NCBI GenBank assembly: GCA_033060915.1
Contig: CM065378.1
Coordinates: forward strand, 10,056,001 to 10,120,000
Direction of reading: 5' to 3'
From: Euryodendron excelsum
Lineage: Eukaryota > Streptophyta > Magnoliopsida > Ericales > Pentaphylacaceae
Length of the DNA: 64,000 bases
Under the pieces are notes generated by a model that was given only the letters and a program-made list of their open reading frames with translations, searched no databases and was not told the origin of the DNA. This document shows positions 52,501 to 56,998 of the stretch, in pieces. The translations under genes were made by a program, and so were the position numbers. Every line of letters begins with the position of its first letter. Position 1 is the first letter of the stretch.

Positions 52501-53592
52501 GCTGCCCATAGACATAAGTAAGTTATCTTAGACCGAGGACAAGTGGTTCAGAATAGCTTTAGGTCATTTAGTTATTTTATTTTTGAGTCTCGTTTGTTAG
52601 CCTCTGTGTATTCATTATCTTTTTTCCAAAAAGTAGGAGATAAATACTCTAGTTTTTGTGGTAGATACTTCATGCTACTATAACAATGAGCAAGTTCAGT
52701 AGGCTTTGTATATTGTCCTTTTCTTGTTTAGATTTGATCAAGGGTTGAGATATGTGATACACGGACTTTCCATTTCTCCTCAAAAAACCTATGTCAACAC
52801 TGTAAAACCTAGGTAGCCACATATGGGCGAGGATAAGATACCAGGCAGGCTACGGCAATTACAGGCTGGCTTCTAGGCTATATGCTATGATTCCACATCA
52901 CTTACAAAGCATTTTAAAGCTGTACAAGCGAAGACCCAAAACGAACAATATTATACCATATGGATCCTGAGTCATGATAGAATAGTATTAAAGCTAATCC
53001 AGCATGTGGGTAGGGATAAGATACCAAGCAAGCTATGGCAATTGCAGATTGGCTTCTAGGCTATATGCTATGATTCCCCATCACTTACAACGCATTTTAA
53101 AGTTGTACGAGCCAAGACCCAAAGTGGACAATATTATACCATATGGATCCTGAGTCATGATAAAATAATATCAAAGCTAATCCAACTGCAAGTCTGCAGA
53201 TCTAGCCCATTGTGAGGATGTGCTGCCCTTTAGGGGGTGGATTGTGAGACTCGAACGGTTGCACGTAGGCGGGGATGAGATACTTGGCAGGCTACAACAG
53301 TAGCAGGCTGGGCTCTCAGATTATGTATTGTGATCTTACATCGCTTAGGGAAAGATAAAGGAAGTGATATATGTATGCACTTGTATCTACATGGTACAAT
53401 GCATTTTAAAACCCTACACACTAAGGCCTAAAGAGAACAATATTGTATCATGTGAATTCTGGATCGTGACAATTATGACATGACAAAGGTATGGAATGGA
53501 ATATGTACCTAAATTAGACATATTGATCCTCTACATTTAATGATGGAATAAAAGTCAAATTATCTTTTCTGAGAAAGGTTTCCTTCTTCACT

Positions 53593-53637
<45 letters not shown>

Positions 53638-54505
53638 TCCTCTTCCACTTCCAATGCATCATATTTAAATTAAATTGTTAAAAAGATCCTTGTTAGATAG
53701 CTTGATATACATTGTTGGGCCCATTTCTTAACAGTTTAAGCTTTTGGGATAAGTGGTGTCCTAACATAATATCAGAACTCTTTTTCGAGGAGGTCCTAGG
53801 TTCAAGTTTGATAACTTATGTTTGTTCCCCTATTATGTTTGTTGTTGTGCACTCTGTTCTATGTGTGTTAGATAGTTTAATATACATTATTGGTCCCATT
53901 TCTTAGCAACTTAAGCTTTTGGGATAAGTGGTGTCTTAACAATCCTTAAATACTATTAACATCATGCATTACACTATTGTATAAAATATAACTGAAGATG
54001 CAGAATGTGCCTGCATACCTATGCCCAACTTCTTACACGTGTCAACCAAGTCATAGTATCCCACTATTTGGGATTTAAGAGGTCCAACACATAGTCACAC
54101 ACCCACACACACACCCAATATGAGTACTTAAGTCCTTGTTTAATTTAAGGGCTATGAAGAATATAAAAAATGTAATCTTGGAAAACTTAATTTAAGTTCA
54201 AAACAGTGTCAAGCTACATATGCAAAGGGATCTCTATACCAAGTCTTCACGTTCCTTTTACGGACACCATCCCATCTTTTTAGTTTACTAGTTCCATTAA
54301 ATTCTCCACCTCCTGATGTTTTTTTTGGGTTTTATGCTCTCAGACTTTGATAAAGAAGGACAGAGAAGAACATGATGATCCTACAATGGCTGAATTTTTT
54401 GATAAAATGGAAACTGCCTATCAGGATCCAGCTCTGTTGCCAATCCAGTACTCCACAAACCCTGACAGCCATAGCTCTCCCCTGCTATCTTCTGCTCAAG
54501 TTTGA
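11172..54505 (+). CDS. HYP1: CSC1-like/OSCA cation channel, HYP1-like, 716 aa, ten exons
   Basis: Members of this family (DUF221, TMEM63/OSCA) are plasma-membrane or endomembrane cation channels opened by membrane tension or hyperosmotic stress; this is known of the family, not shown here. Coding exons: 11172-11452, 13942-14097, 19289-19352, 19657-19866, 24399-24590, 27363-27661, 31095-31371, 35501-35776, 50379-50612, 54344-54505. All introns are GT-AG, phases match throughout, and the total is 2,151 bp including TGA, close to the usual length of about 700 residues. The N-terminal helix (residues 4-27) and two more membrane helices (exons 2-3) precede a cytosolic domain (about 168-360) with the F-T-I-L-V-R-S-I-P strand of its RRM-like fold. 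The channel block of membrane helices fills exons 6-9, and exon 10 is a hydrophilic tail. Intron 8 (14.6 kb) carries a whole retrotransposon, but no exon is damaged. The start is the first ATG giving the conserved N-terminus. Confidence 0.93.
12336..12690 (-). mobile_element. 3' end of an L1-type LINE, degraded
   Basis: On the minus strand the segment ends in a poly-A tail (poly-T at 12336-12343 on the plus strand). It contains a broken trace of the ORF2 C-terminus: [10 protein letters not shown] followed by an E-R-N-R motif, split by stops and a frameshift. Related sequence lies at 51034-52110. The 5' limit is approximate. It is in intron 1 of the channel gene. Confidence 0.55.
12965..13391. 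repeat. Tandem duplication, 214-bp period
   Basis: The string TGAGGGTGG starts at 12968 and again at 13182. Both copies then share GCAAAGTGGAGCACCATCAA and GACTTGAGTGGGGGCTTTGG. A-rich tracts between differ in length. Intronic, no coding signal. Confidence 0.75.
13942..14097 (+). CDS. HYP1: HYP1-like exon 2
   Basis: Residues 94-146. A hydrophobic helix ([15 protein letters not shown]) is followed by a polar extracellular loop rich in Asn. Acceptor GCAG, donor AG/GTGACT; both ends phase 2. Confidence 0.93.
15683..15735 (+). repeat. G-rich minisatellite (GGGGT)n
   Basis: Five GGGGT-like units followed by GGGTAGGGG and GGAGGAGG. The strand has more than four separate G3-4 runs and could fold as a G-quadruplex. 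Intron 2 of the channel gene, sense strand. Confidence 0.7.
16501..17017. mobile_element. hAT-type MITE containing a 35-base G run
   Basis: Termini CAGTGGCGGACC and CATCGGCGGACC (right end complemented) match at 10 of 12. Target duplication GCTGCAAG is perfect at 16493-16500 and 17018-17025. Just inside the left end is an uninterrupted run of 35 G (16516-16550). GGCCCCCC motifs lie near both ends. 517 bp, non-coding, in intron 2 of the channel gene. Confidence 0.88.
17072..17460. mobile_element. Mutator-type MITE (TAAGAAGCA family)
   Basis: Left end TAAGAAGCATGGACAC and right end (complemented) TAAGAAGCACAGACAC match at 14 of 16. The flanks TCTCTACCTC (17062-17071) and GTTCTACGTC (17461-17470) agree at 7 of 10, consistent with an old 9-10-bp duplication. 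GACAC/GTGTC repeats fill both subterminal regions. Related ends occur at 24768 and 35094. Confidence 0.7.
19289..19352 (+). CDS. HYP1: HYP1-like exon 3 (64 bp)
   Basis: Residues 146-167, one membrane helix ([15 protein letters not shown]). Too short to appear as an ORF; found by phase (2 in, 0 out), the TGTCAG acceptor and the GTAAGT donor. Confidence 0.92.
19657..19866 (+). CDS. HYP1: HYP1-like exon 4
   Basis: Residues 168-237, phase 0 at both ends. Contains the F-T-I-L-V-R-S-I-P strand and the F-F-x-E-Y-H-P motif of the cytosolic domain. Donor GTAAGT. Confidence 0.93.
20395..20503 (-). mobile_element. tRNA-derived SINE remnant
   Basis: On the minus strand a box-A-like TGGCTTGCCCAAGTGG (near 20475-20494) is followed about 40 bp later by a box-B-like GGGTTTAAACCC (20433-20444). 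This is the spacing of an internal RNA polymerase III promoter. The sequence does not fold as an intact tRNA. Tail and target duplication were not identified, so limits are approximate. Confidence 0.45.
24000..24150. repeat. (TA)n-rich low-complexity tract
   Basis: Almost pure A/T with long TATA stretches, preceded by a pyrimidine-rich (TTC)n segment at about 23890-23985. It ends about 250 bp before exon 5. Confidence 0.7.
24399..24590 (+). CDS. HYP1: HYP1-like exon 5
   Basis: Residues 238-301, phase 0. Charged cytosolic segment with the family's G-L-F-x-R-K-V-D-L-V-D-x-Y-E-K-K-L motif. Donor GTAGGT. Confidence 0.93.
24768..25216. mobile_element. Mutator-type MITE, TAAGAAGCA family, decayed
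   Basis: Left end TAAGAAGCACAGATAC matches the element at 17072-17460. Right end TGTGTCTGGGTTGCTTTTCA is a diverged version of that family's end. Subterminal GACAC/GTGTC motifs occur on both sides. No convincing target duplication remains. It begins 177 bp after exon 5. Confidence 0.5.
27363..27661 (+). CDS. HYP1: HYP1-like exon 6
   Basis: Residues 302-401. It finishes the cytosolic domain ([20 protein letters not shown]) and starts the pore block with a long hydrophobic helix. Ends in phase 2 before GTAAGC. Confidence 0.93.
28148..28911. mobile_element. Mutator-like element with inverted repeats of about 115 bp
   Basis: Positions 28148-28265 and the complement of 28798-28911 are inverted copies, by eye close to 90% identical; both begin GGGTTA-TTAC. 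The flanks TTTAAAACT and TTTAAATTT agree at 7 of 9, a plausible worn 9-bp duplication. The core is two direct copies of a segment of about 228 bp (from 28305 and from 28533). No transposase remains. Intron 6 of the channel gene. Confidence 0.72.
29506..30160. mobile_element. Possible Tourist/PIF-type MITE
   Basis: Left end CACCCATTTGGTTTGAGG and right end (complemented) GACCCCTTTGGTTAAGGGG are similar. The flanks are TAA and TCA, near the 3-bp TAA target of PIF/Harbinger. GGAATGGAAT-type motifs appear toward both ends. Family assignment is uncertain. Confidence 0.35.
31095..31371 (+). CDS. HYP1: HYP1-like exon 7
   Basis: Residues 401-493. Two membrane helices, including the [10 protein letters not shown] pore-lining type segment and an [15 protein letters not shown] stretch. 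Donor GTGAGA, phase 0 out. Confidence 0.93.
32841..32901 (+). mobile_element. Minimal retroposon footprint: tail plus target duplication
   Basis: AGTGTTAAAGCTGATCCGTTG (ending 32862) is repeated, with one change, at 32881-32901. Only CTTATC plus a poly-A run (32863-32880) lies between. This is what an extremely 5'-truncated LINE or SINE insertion leaves: a target duplication of about 21 bp and a tail. The L1 remnant at 12336 has a similar tail junction (CTTGTC before poly-A). Confidence 0.6.
34421..34560. repeat. 20-base G run and 58-bp tandem duplication
   Basis: Twenty G at 34421-34440. These are followed by two copies of a unit beginning TTAGCTAGGGGACAAA, starting near 34454 and 34512. 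Intron 7 of the channel gene. Confidence 0.75.
35094..35200 (+). mobile_element. Fragment of the TAAGAAGCA Mutator-type family
   Basis: TAAGAAGCATGGACAC is identical to the left end of the element at 17072. A matching right end was not found, so this is probably a one-ended remnant. Confidence 0.4.
35501..35776 (+). CDS. HYP1: HYP1-like exon 8
   Basis: Residues 494-585, phase 0 at both ends. [11 protein letters not shown] helix, then a pair of hydrophobic helices ending Y-R-N-Q. It is the last exon before the intron that contains the retrotransposon. Donor CAG/GTTAGT. Confidence 0.93.
36470..37290. repeat. Unclassified repeat-like segment
   Basis: Begins around a TAGAGGGGGGTGAATAA motif, a phrase I associate with dispersed plant repeats. 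It continues with non-coding sequence including two copies of AACCAACTTATCGC (near 37087 and 37126) and GC-richer text unlike the flanking intron. No ends or target duplication were defined. Confidence 0.3.
38988..38992. repeat. Target-site duplication TTCAT, left
   Basis: Identical to 49019-49023. It marks the integration point in intron 8. Confidence 0.95.
38993..39583 (-). repeat. 3' LTR (left) of the Tat element
   Basis: 591 bp. It holds several perfect or near-perfect palindromes: GACGTGCACGTC at 39348-39359, GCATTAAATGC/GCATTTAATGC near 39385-39418, and a CCAGCGGTTTG/CAAACCGTTGG hairpin at 39428-39451. It differs from the other LTR at five positions (four transitions, one transversion). 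Confidence 0.95.
39584..39597 (-). other. Polypurine tract
   Basis: On the minus strand GGCTGGGGGGCAAT directly precedes the 3' LTR's TG. This is the expected plus-strand primer of reverse transcription. Confidence 0.8.
39714..39787 (+). promoter_or_regulatory. Promoter of the antisense ORF in the Tat element
   Basis: An inverted pair TGACGC (39714-39719) and GCGTCA (39729-39734), resembling bZIP/as-1-type sites, is followed by TATAAAAG at 39780-39787. The predicted start near 39812 lies before the ATG at 39956. It is outside the LTR, so the antisense ORF seems to have a private promoter pointing away from the 3' LTR. Confidence 0.6.
39956..42183 (+). pseudogene. Antisense extra ORF of the Tat element (gypsy-type Transposase_28-like), broken
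   Basis: Runs opposite to gag-pol, between pol and the 3' LTR. The predicted exons 39956-40490, 40571-41424 and 41503-42183 join in phase (690 codons). The first splice is tentative; the second (CTG/GTAAGA, TGTAG acceptor) is stronger. The N-terminal part, about residues 1-180, has the pattern of the plant 'putative gypsy type transposon' domain: [12 protein letters not shown], then S-P-S-Q-L, then N-V-Y-R-I-F-F-G. The middle is a basic Pro/Thr-rich linker, and the C-terminal part is a long Lys/Glu coiled coil. Two in-frame stops break exon 3: TAG at 41647-41649 and TAA at 41860-41862; reading is open again after each. A further in-frame ATG at 39845 exists, but the one at 39956 has better context. 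The function of such ORFs is unknown. Confidence 0.75.
42320..42690. repeat. 64-bp tandem repeat, five units plus a diverged one
   Basis: GGCC-starting units begin at 42373, 42437, 42501, 42565 and 42629, exactly 64 bp apart; a diverged unit begins at 42320. Each unit has CTGCCCAACTTGGGCAG (or one-base variants), a near-perfect inverted repeat. A second inverted pair follows, ACCAAG-N8-CTTGGT. Because 64 is not a multiple of 3, the repeat reads open in shifting frames, which gives spurious ORFs. It lies between two converging units, gag-pol and the antisense ORF. Tandem repeats at this place are known in Tat elements. Confidence 0.92.
42780..47738 (-). CDS. Gag-Pol polyprotein, Tat lineage, 1,652 codons
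   Basis: Encodes the retrotransposon's capsid and enzymes. Domains by residue: Gag capsid domain about 20-190; zinc-knuckle-like C-S-Y-H...H...C about 266-279; aspartic protease with D-Q-G-S-S at 413; RT about 640-830 with Y-I-D-D at 784-787. First RNase H, about 920-1045, has the third acidic site changed to Asn (L-T-N-H-Q, 999). Second, archaeal-type RNase H is about 1078-1205 (D1084, E1122, D1146, D1196). Integrase has H1304/H1311, C1342/C1345 and the D1374-D1434-E1470 triad, then a GPY/F-like G-P-N-W-E-G-P-Y near 1609-1616; no chromodomain. The first ATG used here lies inside gag; the true N-terminal part is upstream in the same frame behind one TAG. Uninterrupted over nearly 5 kb, so otherwise intact. 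Confidence 0.95.
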   Translation of the reverse strand: MRKALDQIASTPFTEEIESHPIPRKFTPPKFTLYDGKSDPINHVRHYKQLMVVWCSDQMLMCRIFPSSLGSVALRWFDKLPQKSVSSWRQMAELFIARFIANSLQPKEVDFLLTLRKEEGEGLRAYARRYWEAYNEIDECSEQLAVTQFKIGLPREHRLRQSLMKKPTLTIQELMLRIERYARLDEDVPQGETPKVGAAAEKTSKKDAKKPRSEDIGRGKRVPDGVYTVFKDPIYKILPQIRDKPFFKWPPKLGGDPATRDQKRFCSYHREKGHKTEQCRHLKTHLEDLAKAGHLDQFIDWEKTRVEAEQPRVREAAQKEPELRPVRVINVLHGSAESGIVDPYRYRAEMQKAAHLKEVMQIQPPSKKAKVGNTHASISFTDEDLAGVQIPHNDALVVTLRMADCDVKRLLIDQGSSSEVMYYSLFKQLGLGESDLQPSLSPLVGFSSDPVWPMGKVTVPVTAGGITLQTEFLVVNVPSPYNAIMGRTWLHLMKAIPSTYHQLLRFPTPAGVGEIRGDQVTAKRCFLTACATKKRSEKVQMMELHKDTPTIDDVGQAPENKAVEDLKKIYIDRQGEKYFVIGTSLTKQEEKSLIELLTDFLEVFAWTPYDMPGIAADVACHRLNVNPNCRPIIQKGRRAATQHVDVVLEETEKLLKAGAIREINYPSWLSNTVVVKKKDGKWRVCVDFTDLNRACPKDPFPLPKIDQLVDATAGFGRMSFLDAYRGYHQIPLHPDDQEKTAFITPRGIYCYRVMPFGLKNAGATYQRLVTKMFKTQLGRTVEVYIDDMVVKSKLSDAHSADLKEVLCILRDYKMRLNASKCVFGVGSGKFLGFLVTHRGIEMDTRQISAIQSVHAPKNAKEVQRLTGMAAALNRFISRSSDRCRPFFQLLKKQERFKWTPECDSAIADLKDYLTKPPLLSTPVQHEELFLYLAVSDHAVSAVLLRQENRQQFPVYYISKTLLGAETRYLPLEKLTLALVVASRKLVHYFRSHTINVLTNHQLKPLLRKADFSARIAKWAVELGEFDIKFQPRSAVKGQVLADFIAEFSVEISPEVEETPATGQPQHEIPLDLWEQSDHWKLYVDRASNDRGAGSGIVLVTPDGLTIEQAIKLEFTASNNESEYEALLAGIRRAIELRIPEIVIYSDSLLVVNQITGEYVAKNDRMMLYVAKAKELLSQFKNYKLRQISRDNNSHADALATLATALKSGSRRTVTVETLANPSIFREEDEALTAEKLGPSWMDPIISYLDTDKLPDDKAEARRIKHASLRYWLSPCKELYKRSFTGPYLHCVHPDQVQSVLFEIHEGICGSHVGGRSVAHRAISQGYWWPYMQKDAAQYVLKCDKCQRFSPIIHQPAEDLASITSPWPFAQWGLDIIGPLPRAPGNKRFLIMAMDYFTKWVEAEPLSNIRETDAKRFVWKSIVTRFGLPRAIVSDNGTQFDGNIFRSFCEGLGIRNYYSTPAYPQCNGQAEISNKTMLNGVKKRLEKAKGKWTEELPNVLWSYRTTPRRSTGETPFSLAYGVEAVIPLEIGLPTIRSAAFDTGVNDQTVTRDLDFVEERREAALIKLTEYQRQLKRSYNKRVRPRNFASGDLVLRKVLGATKKAADGKLGPNWEGPYRVTSQVGIGAYRLETVGEGRPLPRPWNATNLRKFYQ
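47784..48389 (-). pseudogene. N-terminal part of gag, separated by a single TAG
   Basis: 201 codons in exactly the same frame as the Gag-Pol ORF (start offset 651 bp). The only interruption is TAG at 47786-47784, after W-Y-N-E-K. The product is basic and Arg/Ser-rich with a predicted coiled-coil segment (about residues 90-125, [11 protein letters not shown]). The stop is in a CAG-compatible context (C-to-T change) and sits upstream of the conserved capsid domain. A nonsense mutation is therefore likelier than a programmed gag/pol boundary. The ATG at 48389 is 20 bp after the primer-binding site. Confidence 0.8.
48409..48425 (-). other. Primer-binding site, tRNA-Asp-like
   Basis: Minus-strand TGGCGCCGTCTGTGGGA, two bases inside the 5' LTR. 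The first nine bases match the 3' end of plant tRNA-Asp and further positions match partly. It fixes the element's orientation. Confidence 0.8.
48428..49018 (-). repeat. 5' LTR (right) of the Tat element
   Basis: 591 bp, same ends and palindromes as the left LTR. A minus-strand TATA box at 48646-48654 would place the RNA start near 48615. Confidence 0.95.
48646..48654 (-). promoter_or_regulatory. TATA box of the gag-pol promoter
   Basis: TATAAAAAG on the minus strand within the 5' LTR, the only good TATA in the right place. The 3' LTR has the same motif. Confidence 0.6.
49019..49023. repeat. Target-site duplication TTCAT, right
   Basis: Identical to 38988-38992. Confidence 0.95.
49706..50081. 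repeat. Tandem duplication, 195-bp period
   Basis: ATGTAAAGCACTT-TTGAAAAG begins at 49706 and 49901. The GATGGAGGAGAGGTATATGA phrase recurs in each unit. Located between the retrotransposon and exon 9. Confidence 0.75.
50379..50612 (+). CDS. HYP1: HYP1-like exon 9
   Basis: Residues 586-663, phase 0. [13 protein letters not shown] motif and the last membrane helices. It lies 1.4 kb downstream of the retrotransposon's right LTR. Acceptor TGTGCAG, donor GTATGT. Confidence 0.93.
51034..52110 (-). mobile_element. L1-type LINE remnant (ORF2 C-terminal end), interrupted by a solo LTR
   Basis: Minus-strand poly-A end at 51042-51034. Upstream are traces of the ORF2 zinc-binding C-terminus: [11 protein letters not shown] and M-C-Q-K-A-D-D near 51930-52000. 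After the solo LTR comes C-G-F-Y-E-E-R-N-R-R-T-F near 51240-51300. Frames shift at least once ([13 protein letters not shown] is in another frame), so it is dead. The 5' limit is approximate; it may reach past 52300. Confidence 0.7.
51378..51864. mobile_element. Solo LTR, 487 bp, with 5-bp target duplication
   Basis: Starts TGATGTAGGG and ends CTGCATCA, so TGATG/CATCA are inverted ends. Flanked by GACAG at 51373-51377 and 51865-51869. It interrupts the LINE, whose two coding traces continue on either side. The purine-rich block at 51395-51610 has no coding capacity. A solo LTR arises by recombination between the LTRs of a full element. Confidence 0.82.
52153..52184. repeat. C run with G-run hairpin
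   Basis: C12-T-C10 followed by TGC and six G, so CCCCCC-TGC-GGGGGG forms a 3-base-loop hairpin. It lies at the 5' side of the LINE remnant. Confidence 0.7.
52814..53470. repeat. Three diverged tandem copies, about 183-bp unit
   Basis: GGATAAGATACCA-GCA-GCTA occurs near 52831 and 53014, with a third version GGATGAGATACTTGGCAGGCTA near 53273. Each is followed by a TATGCTATGAT- or TATGTATTGTGAT-like block, GCATTTTAAA and ACAATATT-TA-CAT. The third unit is spaced further by extra sequence. Origin unknown; no ORF. Confidence 0.6.
53593..53634 (+). repeat. (GA)n microsatellite
   Basis: About 21 uninterrupted GA units in intron 9, 52 bp before the TRIM's target duplication. Confidence 0.9.
53691..53941 (+). 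mobile_element. TRIM: 251-bp miniature LTR retrotransposon
   Basis: Two 76-bp direct repeats (53691-53766 and 53866-53941) both start TGTTAGATAG and end TAACA; I count about 8 differences. The 5-bp duplication ATCCT flanks the whole (53686-53690, 53942-53946). Directly after the first repeat, TAATATCAGAAC matches the initiator-tRNA-Met primer site TGGTATCAGAGC at 9 of 12. Only 99 bp lie between the repeats, with no coding capacity. This is the structure of a terminal-repeat retrotransposon in miniature; it would need enzymes in trans. Intron 9, 400 bp before exon 10. Confidence 0.88.
54344..54505 (+). CDS. HYP1: HYP1-like exon 10 (terminal)
   Basis: Residues 664-716 and the TGA stop (54503-54505). 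Hydrophilic C-terminal tail with a D-D-P-T-M motif. Acceptor CTCAG at 54342-54343. Confidence 0.92.
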   Translation, partial: TLIKKDREEHDDPTMAEFFDKMETAYQDPALLPIQYSTNPDSHSSPLLSSAQV

Positions 54506-56899
54506 AGCTGAGAGAGGATGTCAGTTATATCACATTGAGGTCACTTGTAATGGCAGTGGTTATAGCATCATACATGACGCTTGTTTTTTTTCCAGGCACC
54601 TGTGCAGAATAAAATTCACCCTATTTGCCTTGTGAAAATAAGTTTCTCTGAATGCGTTGGTGCACACGATCATGTGAATCAGCCATGAACTGGCTGTTCA
54701 TTCGTGAGTGCCATTGCCTTGTTGATCACAATGTCACCGATGAGCTATAAGGCTGTTGGTTATGTGAATGATGGGAGAATTTGTGTGAAGTCAAAATGTC
54801 CAATTCATTGTAGTGAAGGATTTTTTTTATTTTTTTATTTTTTTTATTTTCTATTTTTAAATTTTACCTTGGTTTGTACCGCACATTGCGATCTAAGTTA
54901 GCTATGAGCTGCTTCTCATGTGTGTTTACCTCACCAATGAGAAGGGTGATGATTCACTTTGATGATGTCTTTTGTATGCATACCGAAATGAAAAGAAAGC
55001 AAAGGAATGTTTTGGAATTCTATCCCTTTTTGGATGCATTTTAACCGGAATACCGTGTTGGAATTCATAATTGCAATATTTTCACTGATTTTTAACAATC
55101 GTCCGATTTCTTCTTCATTTTTTTTTCCGTCTCTAATTTTTAGGTCTGGAACAATCATCAGATTGCAAGTTTTATTTTACAAGGCTTGACTTCAATGAAT
55201 TCTGTACAGTTACTTTCACATCTTGATAACCGGATTTTTAATTTTTTTTTTCTGCCTAACTTTAGGATGAGCCTCCAAGTCATTTAGTTATAACTTGGTA
55301 AGACCTTCACTTTGGTCCATATTGACCCTAGTTGTCACTGGTAGATGAACTTCCAGAAAGGCAAAATTGAGATAGGCAACAGGTTCAAAACATGGAGGGA
55401 CTAAAGAGGTTGGTTCTGCAATGCATGTGGTCATTATCCCCTACCCCTCTTTTCACCGATATCCACTCTTTAAGTTTCTTTAGAAACGAAAGTATAGTAT
55501 TTATGCTTACAACACAGACGGAATCAAATGAAGAGCGATGTCCAACCCAACTGTAGGAGAGCTTGAGTTTCTGAAGTGTTATTATTATTACATTGTGAGT
55601 TGACAATCATTGCATAATATTACTGAAAATGCAAAGTTCTCTCCATATTGTGCATTGAGCCTACTTTGTTTGATTGATCTTGACACTTTTTTCTGGTAGG
55701 TAAGTCTGTCTCTCTCTGGATCCCGCCTCGTGCCTTTGGACAATCATGTCCTTTATCGCTTCGCCCACGTCAAATCAAGTGGGTCCCTTCTGCTCCACAA
55801 GATGAATATAAATATACACACATACATATAGATATATTATCAACTTGTTTTAAGTTTTAAATAAGTAAGGATTAAGCCTCGTATATGCTGCTTAGGGGTG
55901 GTAATTTCAAAGAGTAAAAAGAACAACACAAAAAACAGAGTTAAGGAAGTTTGTGGGCATTTGTCTCTTCGTTTGAGCTTTGTTAAGTAGTTGATTTGTT
56001 AGTTTTGCTGCGTCTCACACCCACTCACCACACAGTTCTATACGTATTATTGATTATTCTACCAGAATTGAGGTATTGATATCTAAAAGCATCCATAAGA
56101 AACAATACTAGTAAGTCTCTGTCACTAGATTTTCTTGTTAGAGTGGGCGCTTTGGCGAAATCGGATATCATAGAACTTCATCAACAATGACAAAAGCAAA
56201 ATGGTTAGAGGCTTCTAATGTAGTTTTAATCATCCAATGCTGCTGTTGTAAAATTTCAAAACACCCTTCGGAGTCCGTGCGCCACGAGTAATCCAAGGTT
56301 AGTTTTGGTTTATGTTCATTTTATATGAGCTTGAATTATAGCCATTACAAGGTAGTGTCCCTTTCTCTCCATTGTGACAAAATGACTATTTTACCTCTCT
56401 GGCCTCTGCATCAAGCCTAAGTGGCTACTGGTTTTTGAGTTTCTCCATGGACTCATCAAGGGACTAGGGATGGTAGAAGATTAGTGTTCCAATATAATGT
56501 ATATGTATGTATTATAATACTTGTTTAGTGTTGTAATCTGTAACTATGTTTGCTTCTTTTCTTTTTTTGCCGTGCGTTCGCAATCATACAATTCTGTCTC
56601 TTTAACGAGATTGATTTCTACAATGTTAATATCATCTTGAAGGGACGTCAAATCCGTACTTAGTGTAATAATAGGCTTGTTAATTACTTTTGCATTACAA
56701 TGACATTAGAACTGTAGATTAGCAAAACCAAATTTGACTTGGTCAGAGAAAATTTCTGTTGGCACCATTCTTGGATTCTCCCAACCCCATGAAAGAAACA
56801 AGTCCATATGGGTTAAGAGGGATAGCCGAACTATAGAACGAAAAAACAAGGACATTGCAACAAGTATCAAACACTCTTGCTATGCTCCTCTCCCACTCT
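54506..56899. other. 3' UTR of the channel gene and intergenic region
   Basis: The 3' UTR follows the TGA at 54505; its end was not defined. The rest holds poly-T tracts (54820-54860, 55238-55251) and the upstream region of the ERF gene. No coding region was recognised. Confidence 0.45.
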
Positions 56900-56906
56900 T
56901 ATAAAT
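56900..56906 (+). promoter_or_regulatory. Candidate TATA box of the ERF gene
   Basis: TATAAAT, 99 bp before the ATG. A start near 56932 would give a 5' UTR of about 67 bases that contains the GA tract. Confidence 0.5.
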
Positions 56907-56952
56907 TCGTAGTTCATTGTCATATCATTAAGCTCAACTACTTCAACATTAC

Positions 56953-56957
<5 letters not shown>

Positions 56958-56992
<35 letters not shown>
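56958..56992 (+). promoter_or_regulatory. (GA)n tract in the ERF 5' UTR
   Basis: 35 bases of uninterrupted GA repeat ending 6 bases before the ATG. Plant GAGA repeats are bound by BBR/BPC proteins (established); a role here is inference. Confidence 0.6.
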
Positions 56993-56996
<4 letters not shown>

Positions 56997-56998
56997 AT

